Below are positions 59,041 through 64,000 of a stretch of DNA of 64,000 nucleotides, in pieces (within the stretch, counting starts at the first letter, position 1; each line of letters begins with the position of its first letter). Both the position numbers and the translations under genes were made by a program. Source of the DNA: Phocoena phocoena. Taxonomy: Eukaryota; Chordata; Mammalia; Artiodactyla; Phocoenidae. The stretch covers positions 5,829,001 through 5,893,000 of the forward strand of contig NC_089230.1 of assembly GCF_963924675.1 (NCBI RefSeq), given 5' to 3'. The notes below the pieces were generated by a model, which saw only the letters and a list, made by a program, of their open reading frames with translations, did not search any database and was not told the DNA's origin.

Positions 59041-61019
59041 CTATATGGATATAACATATTATTTTCATCTTTGATAAAATTTGACTATAATACGAGAAAA
59101 GTCTTAGTAAACCCTGCAACGCCCTCAGTAAATGCTGCCAGCATAACTAATTTTGTTACATGACATATAGATTATAAACATAGGGGGAATTTATCATAGT
59201 TTTGTTGTAATTTGTTCTTTGGTTTATGCTAGTTCTTTGGAGAAAATGGGAAAAAATTCTGTAATGATGTGTATCAGAATCACAATAGACAAGTCTCATT
59301 AAACCAAAAGCTTCCTGATTGAACTCTAGCATCTGGGAAATTCAGCGTCTGTTATCAGTTGAGTGTTTTGATTGGCATATTTTTGGCATTTGTCGTATCG
59401 AGACACTGAGAGCACTGAGCAATAATGGAATAGCAAGCCCCTTGGCAGAAACAAATAGAAAACGTTTTATCATTAACCCAATGAAATAAAACTCTGATAA
59501 AACCTATGAATAATGCAAACAGAGGCATATGAGAAAATAGTCAGGATCAAGGGAAAAGTGATGTTTTCTTAATCAGTGCCTTGTTTGTTTTTGTTTTTAT
59601 CCGACACTTACATTCACTATATTTCAATTAGGCACATATTTTGCCCCTGTTTGATGAAAGGGGACATCAAATTAATATAAGAAATAGTGTGCTTTACGTG
59701 GCTAAATTTCCTTGGCCTGATTACAGGATCAAGATAGTATATACTTTGACATGGTAATTGCTATTTGCTTAGATTTAACTTTTTATCTTTCAAAAAAAAT
59801 TAAGATAACTGAGGATAATCCCTGTTACTTGTGTGCTGTAGAAGATCCTTGTACGGATAAATGGACCATATAGTGACGCTTAACTTCTGACCTCTGACAA
59901 CGACCCTGAGCTAACTCGCCTGCGGTATATTCTAAATTCTTCAGCCTTCAAGCACTGTATTCATTTGCTTATTGCCTACCCACATCTGTTGTTTTCGTAA
60001 CTACCAATTCTGAGCAAAAGATTTTAGATTTCTTTATTAATTTCCCACCCCCCCCCCCGTAGAGTTGAAGACAATAAAGTGATATCATCTGCAAGTAATT
60101 CAAAGTTAACTATTTCAGCATCATATGACATTTATTACCTTCCCTATACATTTGAGTAATAGATGTGATAAGTTTTTAAAAAATTATCTGTATTAGAATG
60201 ACGTAAATGTAATTATAACTTGAAATGGTTTCCTCATATATAAGAAAAAATTTAGTATGATTCCTAAATTAAGCACACTTAAAATTCAAGTAGCTGATGG
60301 GAAAATGGGCAAAAACCATGGCCACTCTGGCAAGCAGCTTACCCTTAAAATCCGAGTCCTTTTGGTTCTCCTTTTTAGGGAAATGAAGCAAAATCTGATG
60401 CTAGCAGTTCATAGAAATCAAGACTAATATCTATTCTAGACAATTTGAGCTGGCATTGGAACACCAGGACCATCCAGATTTTAAAATGAATTTGAGCTAG
60501 CACAGGAGAAAAATACTTTGTGAATACATTAAAAGTGAGAAGACAAGAAAGAAAAATATAAGATCACTGCTTATCAGACGAGGAAGACAAATGACACTGA
60601 GATGGGTGAAATTTTAATACCTACAACTTTGCTTCTGTTGTCACTAAAAGTATGTGATTTCAAACAAAGCTTTTCTATTCCATTGCACTATATAATTAAG
60701 ATAACTTTATTGTCAGTTAAATCACAAAACATCCACCCTCTCCCTGTTGCCCCTTTCAAATAACTTAGAATCACTCTTTAATTCTATGCTATTAGTATTC
60801 TTAGGTCCCTAAATGACATGGTTTTACGTCAGTTTTGTTTGTGTAGGAGTGCTGTAGCCTCTTATACTCAGTGCAGTGACATTATTGGCATATCTGTTTG
60901 TACTTTGGGTTGTGTTCTTTTATGAGGGTCTATACTTACATGACTATGTATCAATTATGTAGTGCCTGTTTCATATGCATTTATGTATTTATGAATATAA
61001 CAAACTTTTTTCCTTGGAC
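59041..61019. other. unique DNA, no gene recognised
   Basis: It holds a C run of ten (about 60049-60058) and a small CpG cluster (59853-59930, see findings). Frame 60898-61173 runs into the L3 relic. Nothing is called. Confidence 0.4.
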
Positions 61020-61270
61020 ATTTACTCTCAACATTTTTGTCCATGATTCATATGAAAACCTAAAAGTCATACCATATTTGCAGATGATACAAATCTGGAA
61101 AGGAGAACTAATACAAGGGAAACAGAATCAAAAATCAAATGATTGTGGCAAAGGAACAGTATGGGGAAACTGAAATTGGACTTGTTGGAGATGAAGTTAA
61201 AGGTTTGATTTTATCTTTTAAAAACATGATATTGTACAGTTACAAGCTCCAGGAGGAGCACATGGACAAA
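61020..61270 (+). mobile_element. L3/CR1 LINE relic, RT region
   Basis: CATACCATATTTGCAGATGA near 61069 opens the CR1/L3 reverse transcriptase active-site segment. TTT-GCA-GAT-GAT at 61077-61088 reads F-A-D-D, followed by T-N-L-E-R-R as in the family's 'FADDTKLGG'. Downstream AACAGAATCAAAAATCAAAT near 61119 also fits. The frame breaks soon after. Confidence 0.6.
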
Positions 61271-61859
61271 AGTGAAGGTTGTGGAGGTTTTACAACTTGA
61301 GCTTGACCAGCAGCTCAGTGTGGCCAACGATGTGAAGTGCAGGAGTGACAACAGTTTTCGGGTTGGCTCAGTTGAATTATGACAGGGTCCAAAAAATTAT
61401 AAGCATTATATAATCCTCTCTTCTTCTACCTAATAATGAGGGATGTTTTGCTGAGCTAATTGGGGAGGGGACAAGCTTAGAAGAACAGAGTTTAGAAGAA
61501 CTTAGAAGAAGAGAGGTTCCCTGGGTTGGGGATTGGGCTGGTGGAGGGGATTTCTCAGTAGATTGGGCAGAGCAGCGGCAGGGCCTCGGAGGGGAAAAAG
61601 GAGGGAAGGAAGGATTTGAGCAGGAACTAGAGGGAGGGGGAATTTTCTGCTGGTGTGACTACTCTGGGCAAAGGCACCAAGGTGGTCCAACAAGCTTGAA
61701 TTATGAAGTATGCTCTCCTGACCAACCATCCCGTGTAGTGGTCCCACTGCACTCTGCTTATTTTATCAGTCTGCTCCTTTGTTCTTTGCCCTGGGGCTTT
61801 TCATGTTAAAGGACACAGAAAAATACTGGAGTTTTTCTAGTAGAGGAAAATTGGGATAT
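61271..61859. other. region between the two L3 blocks
   Basis: It includes a purine-rich stretch with three TTAGAAGAAC-like units (61476-61512). It may contain decayed L3 sequence or another insertion. The minus-strand frame 61502-61747 is unsupported. Confidence 0.35.
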
Positions 61860-62215
61860 TGTGTTGTTTGGAAATTGTGGGAAGGACATCTGACTGAAGT
61901 TGGTATGTTTAATTTGGAGAAGCAAAGGCCAGGTATGGGGCTGACTGTCTTTTGTTATTTGTGGCATTGCCACCTGGAGAGGTGTCACTGGGTGTAGCAT
62001 TGCCCAGTGTTCCCTGGTAAAGGTGGTCATCATGTTGCTAAGAGAAAGAATGCTCCAAATGACTAGAGCTGTCCATGCCTGGATGAGTGGACCTGGTCAC
62101 CGCCAGAGATGGCCAGGCACACCTTGATCCTCTGTCAAGGAGTTTGTGGAAGTGCTCTGCATGGGGAGGAGGGTTGGGTGACTGTCAAGATTGACTTCCA
62201 AGTAGCGGGGGAAGG
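61860..62215 (+). mobile_element. L3/CR1 LINE relic, 3' end
   Basis: GTTGGTATGTTTAATTTGGA near 61899 ('ggatgtttagcctggagaag' in the family), then 'CACCTGGAGAGGTGTCACTG' near 61971, ACTAGAGCTGTCCATGCCTG near 62062 and 'GGGAGGAGGGTTGGGTGACT' near 62163 follow the CR1/L3 3' end in order. Confidence 0.6.
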
Positions 62216-62219
62216 AATT

Positions 62220-62400
62220 ACTATCTGTATTCCATGCTCTGTGCCCCACGGACTGCACATTTTTTCTCACTTAAATTTCTGAGGGGTGTATTATCTCCTG
62301 TTTATGAATGAAGAAACTGAGGCTCAGGTATGTAAGTAACTTGTTGATGAATGAGTGGTCAAATAAGGATTCATCCCAGATGTGTTTCCCTCCAAAACTC
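62220..62400 (-). mobile_element. MIR SINE, antisense
   Basis: 'TATCTCCTGTTTATGAATGA' near 62292, AGAAACTGAGGCTCAGGTAT near 62312 and 'TGAGTGGTCAAATAAGGATT' near 62352 are the reversed MIR. Confidence 0.7.
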
Positions 62401-62524
62401 ATGTTCACGACTAATCTTGTTATTTCTGAGAATGAACCATCTCAATATTAAATTCTCATGTTGAAATGCTATATGTTAAACATTTACATCAAGCATGCTT
62501 TTTAAATAGATTTAGGAGTGGTAT

Positions 62525-62730
62525 ATTTTAGTGGTTAAGACATGGGCATTGTATTAATCAGACAAAGGTTAAAATCTCAATTCTGCCTGTTATTAGCCTT
62601 GTGCCCTTTGGGCAATTTCTTAACTTCTGTAGGCTTCACTTAACCTGTACAGTATTTACCTCACTGGGCTGTTTGAGGATTAAGTAAGATCATGTACAGT
62701 GGAAGCACCTAAGTTAGTCGTTTCTATTAC
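62525..62730 (+). mobile_element. MIR SINE
   Basis: TTTTAGTGGTTAAGACATGG near 62528, TTCTGCCTGTTATTAGCCTT near 62581, 'GGGCAATTTCTTAACTTCTG' near 62610 and CTCACTGGGCTGTTTGAGGA near 62661 follow MIR order closely. Confidence 0.8.
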
Positions 62731-63319
62731 CATAATATACCATATATAAACAGTAAAGTAACAGTGATGAGGTACTAAGTAATATCCCTAAAAGAAGTTC
62801 CCGAACTAATGATATTTAGCATCACTGGACTAATTCTTGTACCTATAGTACCTGTTATCTGGATTCCCTTAGCTTCCCACAACCTGGGGATTTGGGTCCT
62901 GTCATATGATATAACTCCAGCAGTCAATGTTTGACATGACTCTCACTTTAACAAATTCACCAGACACACCAGCCTTACGTGTTAGCAAGCCCCAAGGACA
63001 CAGGAATCATTAGTTAAAGCAATCACCAGGAGAGTCATAGGTTTGTCAGTATTCATATAATTCATCACTTTGCCCATTACTAGCCAGCCACCAAATGTCA
63101 ACATATCTCAGCAGATATTGTGACTTAACTCTCTTGCTAAGTGAAAACTGGACAGTTCAGTTTCTAACACTTATGTATAAGGTTTCCCTTCTTCCCTTTT
63201 CTGTCCCAGTTGTTGAGCATGAACAGATGCTACACAGATGTGGACTATGTTTTGTAGTGACTAGCTGATGGAAAATATGCAAATAGGGATTGGACGCCGA
63301 ATTGTCAGGGATTCAGGAG
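62731..63319. other. unique DNA, nothing recognised
   Basis: No repeat family or gene is recognised. Confidence 0.45.
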
Positions 63320-63470
63320 AACTGTGTTTCTCAAAATGGTCTTTGGGTCACCCTCAGCTGAACTGCCCAGGGAGTAAACAAAATGCAAATTCCTGGGGCT
63401 CAAACTTACTGAATAAGAATTCACCCTTTCTGAAGGGGAAGCCTGAGAATTTTCATTTAAAAGTTACCTT
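63320..63470 (+). mobile_element. MER5-type hAT transposon relic
   Basis: 'GTGTTTCTCAAAATGGTCTT', CAAAATGCAAATTCCTGGGG near 63379, 'ACTGAATAAGAATTCACCC' and GCCTGAGAATTTTCATTTAA near 63442 follow MER5A/B ('aatttgcatttctaac' side reversed). No coding capacity. Confidence 0.55.
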
Positions 63471-63489
63471 GGGGGATTCTTTTACACTG

Positions 63490-64000
63490 TAACCTTGAAA
63501 GCCCCCATGGCCTTCCCGGCTCACTCAGATGGGAGGCTAAAGCCCAAGCCTTGCAGAGGCCTTCCTGGGGCTCCCTCGCTGGCTCACTGCAGCTCAGCCC
63601 CACTGTCTTTTGCTGCCCCTCAAGCAGGGCAGATGCTCCTCAGGCCAAGCACTTGTACTTGCTCTTCCCTCACCTGGACTGCTCTTCTCGGGTTATCTGC
63701 ATGGCTCACACACTCACCTCTGAGGTCTTTGCTGAAATGTCACCTTCTCAATGAGGCTACCCCTGACCACCCTATATAACAGTAATGCACTTCCCTCTCA
63801 ACCCAGCCACATTCTCTGCCTGTGTGGTTTATTTAGCTTGTGTCTGTCTCCTTACGTGAGGGCAAAAGTTTCTGCTGTTTGTTTATTGTGAGCTGCCAGA
63901 GCCAAGCTCATCCAAAGTCTGGCACCTAGTAGGTACTCACTGTGTGAAAGAACAAGTGGAGGAGCAGAGCAGAGAATCCCCCATCTTGCAGGGATCTTCA
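63490..64000 (+). mobile_element. L2 3' region, running to the window edge
   Basis: ACTTGTACTTGCTCTTCCCT near 63651, CCTCTGAGGTCTTTGCTGAA near 63717, AAATGTCACCTTCTCAATGA near 63736, CCCTGACCACCCTATATAAC near 63761 and AGTCTGGCACCTAGTAGGTA near 63916 are the standard L2 3' order. The 67-94-codon frames in it are not genes. Confidence 0.8.

Noticed and set aside
1..64000. CRISPR arrays, bacterial operons, phage or plasmid modules
   Set aside because: The CHR SINEs, L1, L2, MIR and L3 content, CpG depletion and lack of long open frames show mammalian nuclear DNA; no regularly spaced repeat array is present.

Overview
This is vertebrate nuclear DNA, almost certainly from a cetacean. The strongest evidence is eight copies of the CHR SINE, a tRNA-derived element (GGCTTCCCTGGTGGCGCAGT at its head) characteristic of whales, dolphins and their close relatives. 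One copy has a 38-base tail and near-perfect flanking duplications. The L1 copies carry the 5' UTR, ORFs and 3' UTR seen in cetartiodactyl L1s. The DNA is AT-rich and CpG-poor outside the SINEs. No open reading frame looks like a complete host gene; the longest unexplained frames are about 120 codons and lie in or beside old repeats. I read the window as intergenic or deep intronic. All family names are from memory of consensus sequences, without a database search.

Layout. 1-13 kb: AT-rich unique DNA with an L2 copy (3.05-4.55 kb), a HAL1/L1M-like copy split by another old repeat (8.0-10.3 kb), a MIR, a 3'-cut CHR SINE, a hAT-type element with visible terminal inverted repeats, and a 5'-truncated L1. 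13.85-18.5 kb: an L1 intact at both ends, bounded by a perfect 14-bp target-site duplication. It has a YY1-like site at its 5' end, broken ORF1 and ORF2, and a large internal deletion that removed the reverse transcriptase active site. 18.5-32 kb: mostly unique DNA with MIR and L2 relics, a large inverted repeat (arms 22374-22580 and 23792-24000) and a CpG-enriched unique block (27.5-28.3 kb). 32-59 kb: seven further CHR SINEs (six on the minus strand), several L2 copies in both orientations, three L1 pieces and compound microsatellites. 59-64 kb: an L3/CR1 relic that still reads FADD at its reverse transcriptase box, MIRs, a MER5-type relic and an L2 3' end.

The most unexpected feature is the inverted repeat at 22.4-24.0 kb. 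Its roughly 207-bp arms are about 97% identical, with about 150 bp identical, around a 1.2-kb spacer, and they match no repeat family I recognise. A CpG cluster next to a GTAAGA donor-like site on the minus strand (32664-32708) is a weak candidate for a small exon or conserved element. I found no host operon, CRISPR array, rRNA, canonical tRNA gene or other undescribed genetic system.
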